Origin: Paenibacillus sp. JCM 10914
GTDB taxonomy: Bacteria > Bacillota > Bacilli > Paenibacillales > Paenibacillaceae
NCBI RefSeq assembly: GCF_001315105.1
Contig: NZ_BAZR01000015.1
Span: 1-64,000 of the forward strand
Direction: 5' to 3'
DNA: 64,000 nt
Shown in pieces: positions 1 through 8,740 of this stretch (the first letter of the stretch is position 1; each line of letters begins with the position of its first letter). Both the position numbers and the translations under genes were made by a program. The notes beneath the pieces were generated by a model. It searched no databases. It was not told where the DNA came from and saw only the letters and a list, made by a program, of their open reading frames with translations.

Positions 1-1
1 C

Positions 2-208
2 GCCGCTGAGGGCCGACTGCACCGGCCCGGCCCTCAGCTGGGCGAGTTTGCGCTAGCGCTGTCACCACCGCCAGCGGGGCAGCTCGGTCCCGCCGGGGAC
101 TGGGCGGGTCTGCTGCCTGGTGTGAGCGGCGCTGCCAAAGCGCTCGGCTTGATTGCCCGTGAAGCAGCGAAGCAAGCCGAGCAGAAGCGCCGCGGTATGG
201 AAGGCTAA
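2..208 (+). CDS. C-terminal fragment of an unidentified protein (5' truncated by window edge)
   Basis: An open frame enters from the left edge and runs 68 codons to a TAA at 206-208. It is very GC-rich, with little stop-codon pressure. The visible C-terminus has a Pro/Gly/Ala-rich stretch and then a charged helix ending AAKQAEQKRRGMEG. I recognise no domain. The reading rests on frame openness and on the clear drop in GC content after the stop. It could be the tail of a soluble enzyme or of a spore or cell-envelope protein; the function is unknown. Confidence 0.5.
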   Translation, partial: AAEGRLHRPGPQLGEFALALSPPPAGQLGPAGDWAGLLPGVSGAAKALGLIAREAAKQAEQKRRGMEG

Positions 209-405
209 AGCCGTCGCGGCATGTTCATTTCCGATCTTATATGTCTGAAATGCAATATGGATCAAGCCGTAAAACGGGGGTAGCTGCCGTAAATCTGCGA
301 TTAACCTGGTATAATCGCGGTTGATGGCATGACAACTGTTTGTCCTGTACGTATCCCGTAAGGTACAATGGGGGCAGGACAATGGTTGAAAGGGAGAAAC
401 GAGAG

Positions 406-1266
406 ATGAATGGATATACAAGGACAGGATTTCGACTGATTAGCATTGCACTGGCATCCCTGCTCTTGGCGGGGACTGTACTTGCGGGCTGTCAATCGAA
501 TGATACTGGATCTGGTCAGGGAGTTGGACAAGACCTGCAATCGCCTGCGGATGGCCAGGAAGGCAGCACCCTACCCGAAGGTACACCAGAGGATGGGGTT
601 GAAGCAGACCCGGTTATGGCGAAGCGGAGCGAGAATGCGCTGCAGGCTACGGTTCAGGAACAGAACGGCAAGCAAGTTGTGACCAATGCGGAAGCGATGA
701 CGGTTATTGTGAACAAGCAGCGGAGCCTGCCGGATGGTTATGAGCCGAGCGATCTGGTGGAACCGAATGTTCCCTTCTCCTTTGATGAACCGCATGAGAA
801 ACGGCATTTGCGGAAAGAAGCGGCTGACGCTTTAGAGAAACTGTTCGCTGCAGCGAAGGAAGACGGGATTGAGCTACGTGCTGTATCCGGATACCGTTCG
901 TATGCTCGACAGAAGACTATATATGAGAACAACGTTCGAACAAAGGGTGAAGCCGAAGCGAACCGTGTCAGTGCTGTTCCAGGGACGAGTGAACACCAGA
1001 CGGGGCTGACCATCGACGTATCGAGTCCAAGCGCGGGCAATGCGCTTGAGGAAGTGTTCGGGCATACGGAGGAAGGCCAGTGGCTGGATCGCCGGGGTCC
1101 CGAGTTCGGATTTATTATCCGTTATCCCGATGGAGCTGAGGATATTACGGGCTATGTGTACGAGCCATGGCATATCCGTTATATCGGTACTGATCTTGCA
1201 CCAGATATTGCCGAGAGCGGATTGACGCTGGAGGAATATTTTGACGAGGCTAACATTAAATTGTAA
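406..1266 (+). CDS. D-alanyl-D-alanine carboxypeptidase, VanY/DdcY-type lipoprotein
   Basis: Predicted membrane-anchored zinc peptidase that trims the terminal D-Ala of peptidoglycan stem peptides outside the cell. The 286-residue product starts with a basic stretch, a hydrophobic segment and a perfect lipobox (LAGC), then an acidic/Gly-rich linker. The M15 VanY domain shows SEHQTGLTIDV near residues 194-204, containing the zinc His and Asp, and EPWHIRY near residues 254-260, containing the catalytic Glu and last zinc His. I chose ATG 406 because AAAGGGAG lies about 10 bases upstream. An in-frame ATG at 382, also preceded by a purine-rich site, would add eight residues without changing the lipobox. 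The gene appears monocistronic and faces a convergent gene across a strong hairpin. Confidence 0.85.
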   Translation: MNGYTRTGFRLISIALASLLLAGTVLAGCQSNDTGSGQGVGQDLQSPADGQEGSTLPEGTPEDGVEADPVMAKRSENALQATVQEQNGKQVVTNAEAMTVIVNKQRSLPDGYEPSDLVEPNVPFSFDEPHEKRHLRKEAADALEKLFAAAKEDGIELRAVSGYRSYARQKTIYENNVRTKGEAEANRVSAVPGTSEHQTGLTIDVSSPSAGNALEEVFGHTEEGQWLDRRGPEFGFIIRYPDGAEDITGYVYEPWHIRYIGTDLAPDIAESGLTLEEYFDEANIKL

Positions 1267-1380
1267 TCCGCCTGTGTACAAAGTCGGAGCCGAAACGGGA
1301 CTTTCTATCCTTGTCACCCGATGGATGAATCTATACAGTAGAACAGGACCTGTCCAAACCGGGTGATTGTTCTTGAATAA

Positions 1381-1416
1381 CAATGAATCCCGGAGCCCAG
1401 GCTCCGGGATTCATTG
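1381..1416. terminator. Bidirectional hairpin between convergent genes
   Basis: A perfect 16-bp inverted repeat (arms 1381-1396 and 1401-1416) with a 4-base loop lies between the VanY-like gene and the minus-strand gene starting at 1799. Neither flank has a long T run, so termination strength is uncertain, but position and stem stability fit a shared terminator. Confidence 0.6.
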
Positions 1417-1430
1417 TGCTTCAAGCCGGT

Positions 1431-1799
1431 TTATTTATTGAGGGGGGAATCCTCGTAACCGGGGTCGTCATAACCCGTGTCCTTTAATTTGCCGATGATA
1501 TTCATGCCCTCAATGGTGCGTCGCGTCGCTTCATCTCCATGATTATAGAGGAAGTTGTACAGATTAATGGTGCGCTCATCGTATTCCTCGTTGGCATCGT
1601 CATGATCGGCGGATTTATAAGGAATGAACGTGCGTTTGAAAGCATATCGGTCGCTGCTGCTTACTTCGTGGAGCAGCCCGCGCAGCTTGGATACCTCTTC
1701 ATCGTTCAGGTGGACAACGTATTCGTTAGCGTCGTCTGGTACTTCCTGGATCAGATTATGATTGACGGATACATAGTAGGTTTTCTTTTCACTGTTCAT
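1431..1799 (-). CDS. Conserved small acidic hypothetical protein
   Basis: A 122-residue soluble protein with no signal peptide or membrane segment. It starts MNSEKKTYYVSVNHNLIQEV and has many Asp/Glu residues and a DDPGYEDSPLNK tail. AGGAGG lies about 9 bases upstream of ATG 1799, which supports the start. It resembles small uncharacterised proteins common in Paenibacillus, some of which are loosely labelled hydrolase/acyltransferase. I see no catalytic motif and do not assign a function. It is transcribed towards the VanY-like gene and shares the 1381-1416 hairpin with it. Confidence 0.7.
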   Translation of the reverse strand: MNSEKKTYYVSVNHNLIQEVPDDANEYVVHLNDEEVSKLRGLLHEVSSSDRYAFKRTFIPYKSADHDDANEEYDERTINLYNFLYNHGDEATRRTIEGMNIIGKLKDTGYDDPGYEDSPLNK

Positions 1800-2146
1800 G
1801 TCGCAATTCCTCCTGACGTCGGCAGGCGAGACTGCCGTAAGATGTCGTATGGTATGAGCCGGTGGAGATTCACACGATAATTGTGCATTTTCCTAAACAT
1901 ATACACCAGGCGGACTGGAATGAATCAGGTCCTGCAAGCGCTTGGCCCAGGGGGAACCGGTTGTCTTTTTTCACATCAGACACGGAATTTGGTATGATAG
2001 AATCACCGTAGCCATAATATATTGGACTAGGGGCAGCGAAAGTGCGTTTATAGCTAACTAATTATCGTTTATAACTATGATGAAGTAATAGAACCTAAGC
2101 ACCTGCAGGTGTCTGGGGTGTATACGGTACAGAGGAGGACTCATGG
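1800..2146. other. Intergenic region between divergent genes
   Basis: 347 bases without a gene, holding the divergent upstream regions of the gene ending at 1431 and the zinc-ribbon gene at 2147. A TATGAT hexamer at 1993-1998 could be a -10 for the rightward gene, but no convincing -35 pairs with it. A short direct repeat of the type GTTTATA(G/A)CT is seen at about 2045-2080. I see nothing else. Confidence 0.4.
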
Positions 2147-2986
2147 ATGAATATTTTGCAGAAACTCAAGGATGGAGCTAACCGTGCGACGGAGAAAGCG
2201 CAACACGTAGTGGAAATCAATAAATTGAACGGTCAGATTTCAGAGATTGAACAACAGAAGGGTACGTACTATTTGCAGATGGGCAAAGTGTTCTATGAGG
2301 GATATCGCTCGAAGGATATGTCGGTCGCCGAGAAGGAAATGGTGGAGCTTGCCAAGACATGCGACGGGCTTCAGGAACAGATCGATTCGATCCGCAATCG
2401 GATTGCTGTCCTCAAGAACGAACGGCTTTGTCAATGCGGACGCGTCGTTGCGCTGGATGCCGTATTCTGTCCTTATTGCGGGAACAAGCTAGGTGGTCTT
2501 GCACAGGCAGAAGAGTCCGCTGCTCAGGAGTTGAACGTGAAGGAGAGCAAGACAACGAATGAGCGTGAATACTTCTATGGCGAGTTTCAGGATGAGAAGC
2601 GTGAAGATACCGAAGAATACGAATATCAATCCGAGCGATCTGCTTATAATCCTGAGGCAGAATATGAGCCGGAGTCTGCATACGCCTATGAGCGGGAGCA
2701 TGAAGAGATGGATGTGAGGGAATCGATCACCACCGATACTGAGCAACAGCTCGAACAGGAGGATCCGGAGAAAGAGCGGCGTCACTGGGAAGATCTGGAG
2801 CGCGAACGGGAACGTCAGCTTGAACTGGATCGTCGCATCCGTTTCTGGCAGGAGAATAATCAAAGCCCAGATTATGCAAGCGACGATGAAGAACCGCCGC
2901 GCGATATGGTGAAGTGTCAGATTTGCAGTGTTGACCTGCCAAAAGGCTCGAAATGGTGTCCACGTTGCGGTGCTGAACAGATATAA
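2147..2986 (+). CDS. Zinc-ribbon protein with N-terminal coiled coil
   Basis: The 279-residue protein begins with a long amphipathic helix/coiled coil (about residues 1-90). A first zinc knuckle follows (CQCG, then CPYCG, about residues 93-113), then a very acidic Glu/Tyr/Arg-rich linker (about 120-250). A second zinc ribbon lies at the extreme C-terminus (CQIC, then CPRCG). The two Cys4 sites suggest two bound zinc ions and a scaffolding or nucleic-acid/protein-binding role; I cannot name a specific function. AGGAGG at 2133-2138 decides the start at 2147; the out-of-frame ATG at 2143 is rejected. It lies 63 bases upstream of a TrmB-type regulator in the same direction and may be cotranscribed with it. 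Confidence 0.75.
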   Translation: MNILQKLKDGANRATEKAQHVVEINKLNGQISEIEQQKGTYYLQMGKVFYEGYRSKDMSVAEKEMVELAKTCDGLQEQIDSIRNRIAVLKNERLCQCGRVVALDAVFCPYCGNKLGGLAQAEESAAQELNVKESKTTNEREYFYGEFQDEKREDTEEYEYQSERSAYNPEAEYEPESAYAYEREHEEMDVRESITTDTEQQLEQEDPEKERRHWEDLERERERQLELDRRIRFWQENNQSPDYASDDEEPPRDMVKCQICSVDLPKGSKWCPRCGAEQI

Positions 2987-3049
2987 GACAATGATGGCGT
3001 GAATGAGAGTGCAAGCGAGCGTTCGGGCATCTAGGGGAGGACGAATTAT

Positions 3050-3945
3050 ATGGAACAATTGCTGCATCATTTGCGCAATTTAGGATTTACCGAGATCGAA
3101 TCCAAGATTATGGTGGATCTTGCTCAGCATGGTCCGGCTGGCGGTTACGAGGTTGCTAAGCGCTTAGGCGCCTCGCGCTCCAATGTGTATGCGGCCATGC
3201 AGCGGCTGGAGAAGCATGGGGCGCTGGAGAAGATGGAAGGCGAGCCGGTACGCTACCGCTCTCTGAAGCCGGAAGAGCTGACGCGGATGATATCCGGCCG
3301 GGTGGAAGCCTCTTTGGCTTTTGTAGAGAAGAGCCTGCCGCGAAGCAGCGGCACGGCCGCGCCGTTTCTCAGTATGGAGGGTGATCAGGCCGTAATGGAT
3401 GTGCTGGTTCGGGAATTGAAGCGGGCGCAGCATGAAATTGTAGTCGACGTGTGGCGCGAAGAAGCGGCTCTGTTACGCGAGCCTTTGGCAGAGGCTGAAT
3501 CGCGGGGGGTCAAGGTGTTATGGGCTTGCGAAGGACCCGAGCAGGGACTATCCAGAACGCTGGCGTGGCCAGGCTGGCAGGGCTTGGAGAAGCGCCGACA
3601 AGGCGGTCGCAAGTTCTCTTTCGTGATCGATCGGCAATGGTGCCTGCTCGGTATGCGCGGCGGAGCTATGACACCGGCGCGGTTATAACCGAACATCCGG
3701 TCATGGCGGAACTGCTGCTGCATCATTTTAGCCAGGAGATGGTGTTATTTCAACTTGAACAGGATATGGGCGAGCAGTTAGAAGAACGCTACGGGCGCCA
3801 TTTCGGCTGGATTCAGAGCCAGTATCTTCATTCGGATGATGAGTTGGAGCACGCCGAGGAACAATATCCCGAGCGGGTTGTAGAGGAAGTTGTCGGCGCT
3901 TCGGACGAGGTCGAGCCAGCAGAGGGAGACCGCAACTCCGCGTAA
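3050..3945 (+). CDS. TrmB-family transcriptional regulator (one-base frameshift near 3665)
   Basis: The N-terminal winged helix (GFTEIESKIMVDL, then ASRSNVYAAMQRLEKHGAL) matches TrmB/sugar-type DNA-binding domains. It is followed by an effector-like domain beginning about residue 105 (PFLSMEGDQAVMDVLVREL). The frame hits TAA at 3688. The adjacent frame continues from 3667 as YDTGAVITEHPVMAELLLHH and on to 3945. Restoring one G at 3664-3667 (AGCT to AGGCT) gives a continuous 298-residue protein with ...MRGGGYDTGAVITEHP, the usual size and C-terminus for the family. I read the break as a one-base loss, probably a sequence error. The start has a purine-rich site (AGGGGAGG at 3032-3039). Confidence 0.8.
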
Positions 3946-4174
3946 AATATGCGGCCTTGAGCAGATGTAACTATTCGACAATGTGACTTATATCACAGCA
4001 GCAACCTACTTCATTCGTTACAATTAAAGTGTGCCAACCCGCTATGAAACGTCGGAAAGCGTCTGGCGTTTATTTGGTCATCTGCGCTACGCAGAGGATA
4101 GTTCTAGCGCATGTTGGGACATCCTTACATTATGGATGCAGGCAGGCTACAGTCAGCGAAGGGGATGAGTGGAT

Positions 4175-4480
4175 ATGGAATGCATCGTTCATTTTACGGT
4201 AGGACATCGGGCAGCACCCAAGCGGTTACGGGGACTAATCTTTGTAAAAGCCGGGGAGAAGCCGGATGCTGAACAATTGCTGCGCATGTTTGAGGGAATG
4301 GGATACAAGGTGGTGCCGGATGCTCACGATCCATTATTATTTCGCCCCACCGGCAACACAGCAACGTATACGTATATTCGCGTAAATGAATTGGATGTTG
4401 GTGAAGAGCGATACACGGAGGATACGAATCTGAAGATGCTCTTGAACGAGCTGCTGCCCAAGCAGCGGACCGGTTTGTAA
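4175..4480 (+). CDS. Conserved hypothetical small protein
   Basis: A 101-residue soluble protein starting MECIVHFTVGHRAAPKRL and ending with a helix rich in Leu and Lys. There is no signal peptide, membrane segment or metal motif. ATG 4175 is preferred over GTG 4169 because AAGGGGATG sits at good distance from it. The preceding 230 bases hold no gene. The downstream metallophosphoesterase gene begins 92 bases later in the same direction. I do not recognise a family. Confidence 0.6.
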   Translation: MECIVHFTVGHRAAPKRLRGLIFVKAGEKPDAEQLLRMFEGMGYKVVPDAHDPLLFRPTGNTATYTYIRVNELDVGEERYTEDTNLKMLLNELLPKQRTGL

Positions 4481-4571
4481 CTGAATCATAACGTGCCCGT
4501 CCCCTTGCGGTTGTGTCCGCTGGGATTTGCTAACTCCGCTTGCTATAATGGAAGCAGGGAAGGGGATGGCG

Positions 4572-5672
4572 ATGTTTATTTTTGTAGGAATCATTGTGTT
4601 ACTTGTTTATGGATTACTGGTCTATTATATCGGCCGCAGCGTATGGAGCTGGATGAGGCCAGGTCCGTCGATCGCGCTCAAAATCGTATATATCGTTGTC
4701 TTGACGGTCGTATCGACATCATTCATTACCGGACGGTTTCTCGGAAACTGGACCGTAATGAATGTTATCGGATCGTATTGGATGGCTATCTTTTACGTGT
4801 TGATCGTGCTGCTGCCGTTCATGCATGTCATGTTATGGCTGCTGCGATTAACGACCCTCAACAGGGACCGTACGGAAAAAACGGCAGGCGCTGCCGTGCT
4901 CATCTTAATGGTGGTTCTGATTGGTGTCGGTTCTTTCAACGCGTACAGTCCAACCGTGCGGGCATACGACGTCAACATACCGAAGAATGCCGGTGCGCTG
5001 GAGCATCTGAATATTGTGATGGCATCCGACATGCACTTCGGGGTGCTGTCAGGCAAGGCCCATGCCGAGCGCATGGTACAGGAGATTAATGCACTGGAAC
5101 CGGATCTGGTGTTGTTTCCAGGGGATATTATTGATGATGATCTGGATGCATACCTGAATCAGGGCATTGATCAGATTTTAACAGGCATTCAGGCACCCTA
5201 TGGCGTTATCGCATCATTGGGGAATCATGACCGATTCAAAGGCGAAATCTCAGAGCTGATTGAAGCTCTTGAACATAGCGGGATGACTGTGTTATACGAT
5301 GAGACGCTGGAGGTTGAGGACCTGGTGCTGGTCGGAAGAAGGGACAAGCAGGATCGGGAGCGCGCAGACCTATCCGAGATCATGCAGGAAGTGGACCGGA
5401 ACAAGCCGATCCTAGCTCTCGATCACCAGCCGAACGCACTGGATGAAGCGCAGCAAGCAGGGGTTGATCTGATCGTATCCGGCCACACGCACCGTGGTCA
5501 GGTATTCCCTGCCCATCTTATTACAAGCGCGATATTCGAGAATGATTGGGGGTATTTGCAGAAAGGGCAAATGCACTCCATCGTCTCCTCAGGGTATGGC
5601 TTCTGGGGACCGCCCATACGTCTGGGTTCTCGTTCGGAGATTGTGCAGATCCAAGTGACGTTTCAGCCGTAA
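4572..5672 (+). CDS. Membrane-anchored metallophosphoesterase (YkuE-like)
   Basis: A 366-residue protein with four hydrophobic segments in the first ~125 residues, then a calcineurin-like phosphoesterase domain. The metal-binding signature is complete: ASDMHFG (Asp and His, about residue 153), PGDIIDDD, LGNHDR (about 217), the His of DHQP, and SGHTHRGQ (about 303). The family hydrolyses phosphoesters, possibly at the membrane surface. I prefer ATG 4572 (AGGGG six bases upstream) over ATG 4566. A good intrinsic terminator follows at 5696-5753. Confidence 0.85.
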   Translation: MFIFVGIIVLLVYGLLVYYIGRSVWSWMRPGPSIALKIVYIVVLTVVSTSFITGRFLGNWTVMNVIGSYWMAIFYVLIVLLPFMHVMLWLLRLTTLNRDRTEKTAGAAVLILMVVLIGVGSFNAYSPTVRAYDVNIPKNAGALEHLNIVMASDMHFGVLSGKAHAERMVQEINALEPDLVLFPGDIIDDDLDAYLNQGIDQILTGIQAPYGVIASLGNHDRFKGEISELIEALEHSGMTVLYDETLEVEDLVLVGRRDKQDRERADLSEIMQEVDRNKPILALDHQPNALDEAQQAGVDLIVSGHTHRGQVFPAHLITSAIFENDWGYLQKGQMHSIVSSGYGFWGPPIRLGSRSEIVQIQVTFQP

Positions 5673-5695
5673 CGCAAATCCGTAACTCTTAAGAT

Positions 5696-5753
5696 AAACC
5701 AACATTCTTGAAAGAGCATCTATATGCTTTTCTCAAAAATGTTGGTTTTTTTT
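5696..5753 (+). terminator. Rho-independent terminator after the metallophosphoesterase gene
   Basis: An 11-bp inverted repeat (5696-5706 with 5739-5749) encloses an AT-rich loop, and its right arm runs into a stretch of T residues. Confidence 0.85.
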
Positions 5754-6021
5754 ATGGTATAAAGACCGATACGAAACGGTGTTAAAGAAGTGTAAACGCA
5801 TGCAACAGGCAGACCGCTTAGACAAACAACGACCGTTACCGGCGGATCGAATGAGGGGCAACAGGGCAAGAATCAGGGTGGCTTCATATTTTTGACCACT
5901 GTTTAATAATTTCCGTAAATTTTCACTTTATTTTTTCATAGGGAATGCGGTATACTTCTTTCATTCGGAAATATAACATTCATGCGTCAGATTCTGAGAG
6001 CTATTTTCATACCATATGTTT

Positions 6022-6089
6022 TCTCGTATATGTGCAGGGATTGGCCTGCATGTCTCTACCCGATCACCGGAAATGATTGGACTACGGGA
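6022..6089 (+). promoter_or_regulatory. Guanine-type purine riboswitch aptamer
   Basis: P1 pairs 6022-6028 with 6083-6089. P2 is built from GCAGG/CCTGC, the J2/3 strand reads GTCTCTACC, the P3 loop contains CCGGAAATG, and J3/1 reads GGACTAC. These match the conserved purine-riboswitch core. The C in GACTA is the position that selects guanine/hypoxanthine (adenine aptamers have T there). The genes it precedes are the classic targets. Confidence 0.9.
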
Positions 6090-6169
6090 TACGGCAGTCG
6101 GCACGGACAAGCAGGTTAGGCCAATCTATTGGCCTGGATAGGCTTTCTTCGTGCGTTCAAGCTGCTTAT

Positions 6170-6222
6170 GCCCATTTCATCCTTTCCCGGCGATACGGTT
6201 AAAGGAGGAAGTGGGCTTTTTT
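6170..6222 (+). terminator. Riboswitch expression-platform terminator
   Basis: The stem 6170-6185 pairs with 6201-6216 (one wobble and one mismatch) and is followed by six T residues. It lies between the guanine aptamer and xpt. In the known mechanism, ligand binding favours this terminator and shuts off the purine salvage genes. Confidence 0.85.
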
Positions 6223-6258
6223 GGGCTTGGAATGTGAACAAATTTAAGGGGGAGCATC

Positions 6259-6828
6259 ATGCAATTACTGCAGAACAAGGTGAAAGAGGAAGGCATTGTA
6301 CTGAGTGGACAAGTTCTGAAGGTGGATTCGTTCCTGAACCATCAGATGGATCCGGTATTGATGAAGGAAGTGGGCAAGGAGTTTACACGGCGGTTTAATG
6401 AAGAGCATGTAACCCGTGTGTTAACGATCGAATCCTCCGGCATCGCACCTGGGATTATGACCGCGCTGGAAATGGAAGTGCCTCTGATCTTTGCCCGGAA
6501 GCAGAAATCGTTGACGCTCCGCGAAGATATCTTCGTTGAGAAAGTATATTCGTTCACGAAGCAGGAGAGCAACGAGATTACCGTGGCCAAGAAGTTCATT
6601 AAGCCCGGCGATAAGGTGTTGATTGTGGATGATTTCCTTGCCAATGGTGAAGCAGCATTCGGCCTCGCCCGGATCGTGGAACAAGCCGGCGCGGAAGTAG
6701 TGGGCATCGGGATTGTAATTGAAAAAGCATTTCAGCCAGGGGGGCGGTTGCTTGCTGAAGCGGGTTACCGGGTGGAATCGCTGGTACGCATCGCTTCTCT
6801 TGATGATGGCATCGTGACTTTTGCATAA
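6259..6828 (+). CDS. xpt: Xanthine phosphoribosyltransferase
   Basis: Cytoplasmic purine salvage enzyme that converts xanthine and PRPP to XMP. The 189-residue length is normal for the family. The PRPP-binding loop VLIVDDFLANGEA lies near residues 118-130, and the N-terminus MQLLQNKVKEEGIVL is typical. AAGGGGGAG just upstream of ATG 6259 supports the start. It is followed 42 bases later by the permease gene pbuX, and both are controlled by the upstream guanine riboswitch and attenuator. Confidence 0.95.
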   Translation: MQLLQNKVKEEGIVLSGQVLKVDSFLNHQMDPVLMKEVGKEFTRRFNEEHVTRVLTIESSGIAPGIMTALEMEVPLIFARKQKSLTLREDIFVEKVYSFTKQESNEITVAKKFIKPGDKVLIVDDFLANGEAAFGLARIVEQAGAEVVGIGIVIEKAFQPGGRLLAEAGYRVESLVRIASLDDGIVTFA

Positions 6829-6870
6829 ATAACAAAGCCAACAATAATACTTGGGAGGAATCATGAGGTC

Positions 6871-8237
6871 ATGGAACAACAGAAACAAGCGGGAGTGGAG
6901 CCGATCTTTGACAAGCGCCGGCACCCAGCTAAAACTTTTTCCTTAGGTCTGCAGCATGTATTGGCAATGTACGCAGGAGCAATTATCGTGCCGCTGATCG
7001 TTGGAAATGCTCTGGGGTTAACGACAGAGCAACTGACCTATCTTATTGCTATCGATTTGCTGGCGTGCGGGGTAGCAACCTTGCTGCAGGTGTTTGGCAA
7101 CAAATATTTCGGGATTGGGCTTCCGGTCATGCTGGGTTGCGCATTCCAGGCGGTAGGCCCGATGATCATCATCGGTCTGGATTACGGTATGTCGGCCATC
7201 TACGGGGCCATTATTGCCTCGGGGTTGTTTGTTGTCCTGTTCTCAGGCTTGTTCGGTAAATTGATAAAGGTATTTCCGCCGGTCGTTACCGGTTCTGTTG
7301 TTACGATTATTGGTTTGACCTTGATTCCTGTCGCTCTCACGGATCTGGGCGGTGGGAACGAGGCAATGGCTGCCGGTGAATTCGGTAGTGTGCTCAATCT
7401 TAGCCTCGGGTTTGGCGTACTCGTATTTATCATCCTCATGAATCGGTTTGCAAAAGGCTTTTGGCGTTCCATCTCCGTTCTCACGGGCCTGGTGTTAGGT
7501 ACACTTGCTGCAGCTGTATTCGGAGGATTGGACCTGGCGCCGCTGCGTGAAGCGGGCTGGTTCCGTGCTCCGCAGCCGTTCTACTTCGGTACGCCGGAAT
7601 TTAAGCTGATGCCGATCCTCATGATGATTCTCGTTGCTATCGTCAGCGTGGCTGAATCAACGGGTGTATTTATGGCGCTTGGCAAAATCGTGGATCGCGA
7701 TATTACTTCCAAGGACCTCACTCGCGGATATAGAGCCGAAGGGATTGCAATCGTTGTCGGTGGTATCTTCAACTCGTTCCCGTACACCACTTATTCTCAA
7801 AATGTCGGACTCGTTCAGATGAGCCGCGTGAAGACTCGCGATGTCATCGTTGTCGCAGGCGGTTTGCTCATTCTAATCGGTCTCATCCCCAAAATCGCGG
7901 CACTGACTCAACTCGTCCCGGCTTCGGTACTCGGTGGTGCATGGTAGCTTTGTTCGGTATGGTGGTGTCATCAGGTATAAGAATGTTGGGAGCTCAGGTT
8001 GACCTCAACCGGCACGAGAACCTGTTCATTATCGCTTGCTCCGTGGGTATTGGTCTTGGCGTAACTACGGTGCCCGGACTGTTCGAAAGCCTGCCGGATA
8101 ATCTTCGTATTCTGATGGATAACGGGATCGTAGCAGGCAGCTTGACGGCCATCATCCTGAATCTGATCTTTAATGGGCTGAATTACACGAAGCCTAAGCA
8201 TACGAATCATAACCAAGGGGAAGAGCATGCCGCTTAG
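6871..8237 (+). CDS. pbuX: Xanthine permease, NCS2 family (one-base frameshift near 7940)
   Basis: Imports xanthine through the membrane to supply Xpt. The sequence shows an NCS2 transporter with about twelve hydrophobic segments. Motifs include SLGLQHVLAMYAGAIIVPL at the N-terminus and the conserved FNSFPYTTYSQNVGLV signature near residue 300. The frame stops at 7945-7947 right after PASVLGGAW, while the next frame reads MVALFGMVVSSGIRML to 8237. Adding one base after GC at 7939-7940 gives PASVLGGAMVALFGMV and a 455-residue protein, the usual length. This is a one-base loss, probably a sequence error. GGGAGG lies 12 bases before the start. Confidence 0.88.
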
Positions 8238-8260
8238 GATGCTCTGACCTCAAATAACAA

Positions 8261-8290
8261 AAGCTTGCCATCCGTGAGGGTGGCAAGCTT
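8261..8290. terminator. Hairpin between convergent pbuX and the DUF4870-like gene
   Basis: A perfect 10-bp stem (AAGCTTGCCA with TGGCAAGCTT) has a 10-base loop. On the minus strand it is followed by TTTTGTTAT, so it can serve the leftward gene and probably also pbuX. Confidence 0.7.
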
Positions 8291-8303
8291 GTTCGCGTTC
8301 TGC

Positions 8304-8648
8304 TTAAATGCGCTGCATCTGCTTCTCGGCAAATGTTCCGATCCAGGGGAGCTTGAACCATTTTCCTTGAATGGCCTGCGCCATCAGCACCAACCACATC
8401 AGAACGCCGATGAGTGCGAGCAGTGCCGATGCTAGAAGCCCGATAATGGGCACAGCTCCTGCCAGCAGATGGGCCGCGGCAAGGAGGCTGAACGCCAGTA
8501 GAGACTGTAGCGCATGAAAGATGACGTAACGGCTTCTTTTTTCCAGCGAAAGAAACAGAATCCCGCCTACCATGGGTAACAAATAGCAGAGTGTGGCAGC
8601 CAGGTTCTCGGGAAGTCCTGTAGATGATTTGAACGGGGACAAACTCAT
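8304..8648 (-). CDS. Small membrane protein, DUF4870/Tic20-like
   Basis: A 114-residue protein with three hydrophobic segments (LCYLLPMVGGILFLSLE, a Leu/Ala-rich pair, and the C-terminal LIGVLMWLVLMAQAIQG). The LEKRSRYVIFHALQSLL segment between the first two is characteristic of DUF4870 proteins. AAGGAG lies immediately upstream of ATG 8648, so I use this rather than the TTG one codon earlier. The role is unknown. Confidence 0.75.
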   Translation of the reverse strand: MSLSPFKSSTGLPENLAATLCYLLPMVGGILFLSLEKRSRYVIFHALQSLLAFSLLAAAHLLAGAVPIIGLLASALLALIGVLMWLVLMAQAIQGKWFKLPWIGTFAEKQMQRI

Positions 8649-8740
8649 CAACTCCTTGTCTAAACCAGAATCTCGATCTTGCAGGCTCTATATCTTACCT
8701 TATGAGCGGCTTGGACAAAGTATGATGGTTATTCCCCGTA

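Larger units (their letters stand above)
5754..6258. other. Leader region of xpt-pbuX
   Basis: About 500 bases upstream of xpt with no protein gene. It contains a possible -10 (TATACT at 5951-5956, weak -35), the guanine riboswitch aptamer at 6022-6089, an 18-base perfect palindrome at 6118-6135 (AGGCCAAT, CT, ATTGGCCT) and the attenuator terminator at 6170-6222. A short open frame inside the leader overlaps these RNA elements and is not supported as a gene. Confidence 0.6.

Noticed and set aside
2489..3070. Long minus-strand frame of 193 codons
   Set aside because: It is antisense to the zinc-ribbon gene, whose acidic Glu-rich coding gives an open hydrophobic complement.
6129..6398. 89-codon frame across the xpt leader
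   Set aside because: It runs through the attenuator terminator and into xpt in another frame, and has no ribosome site.
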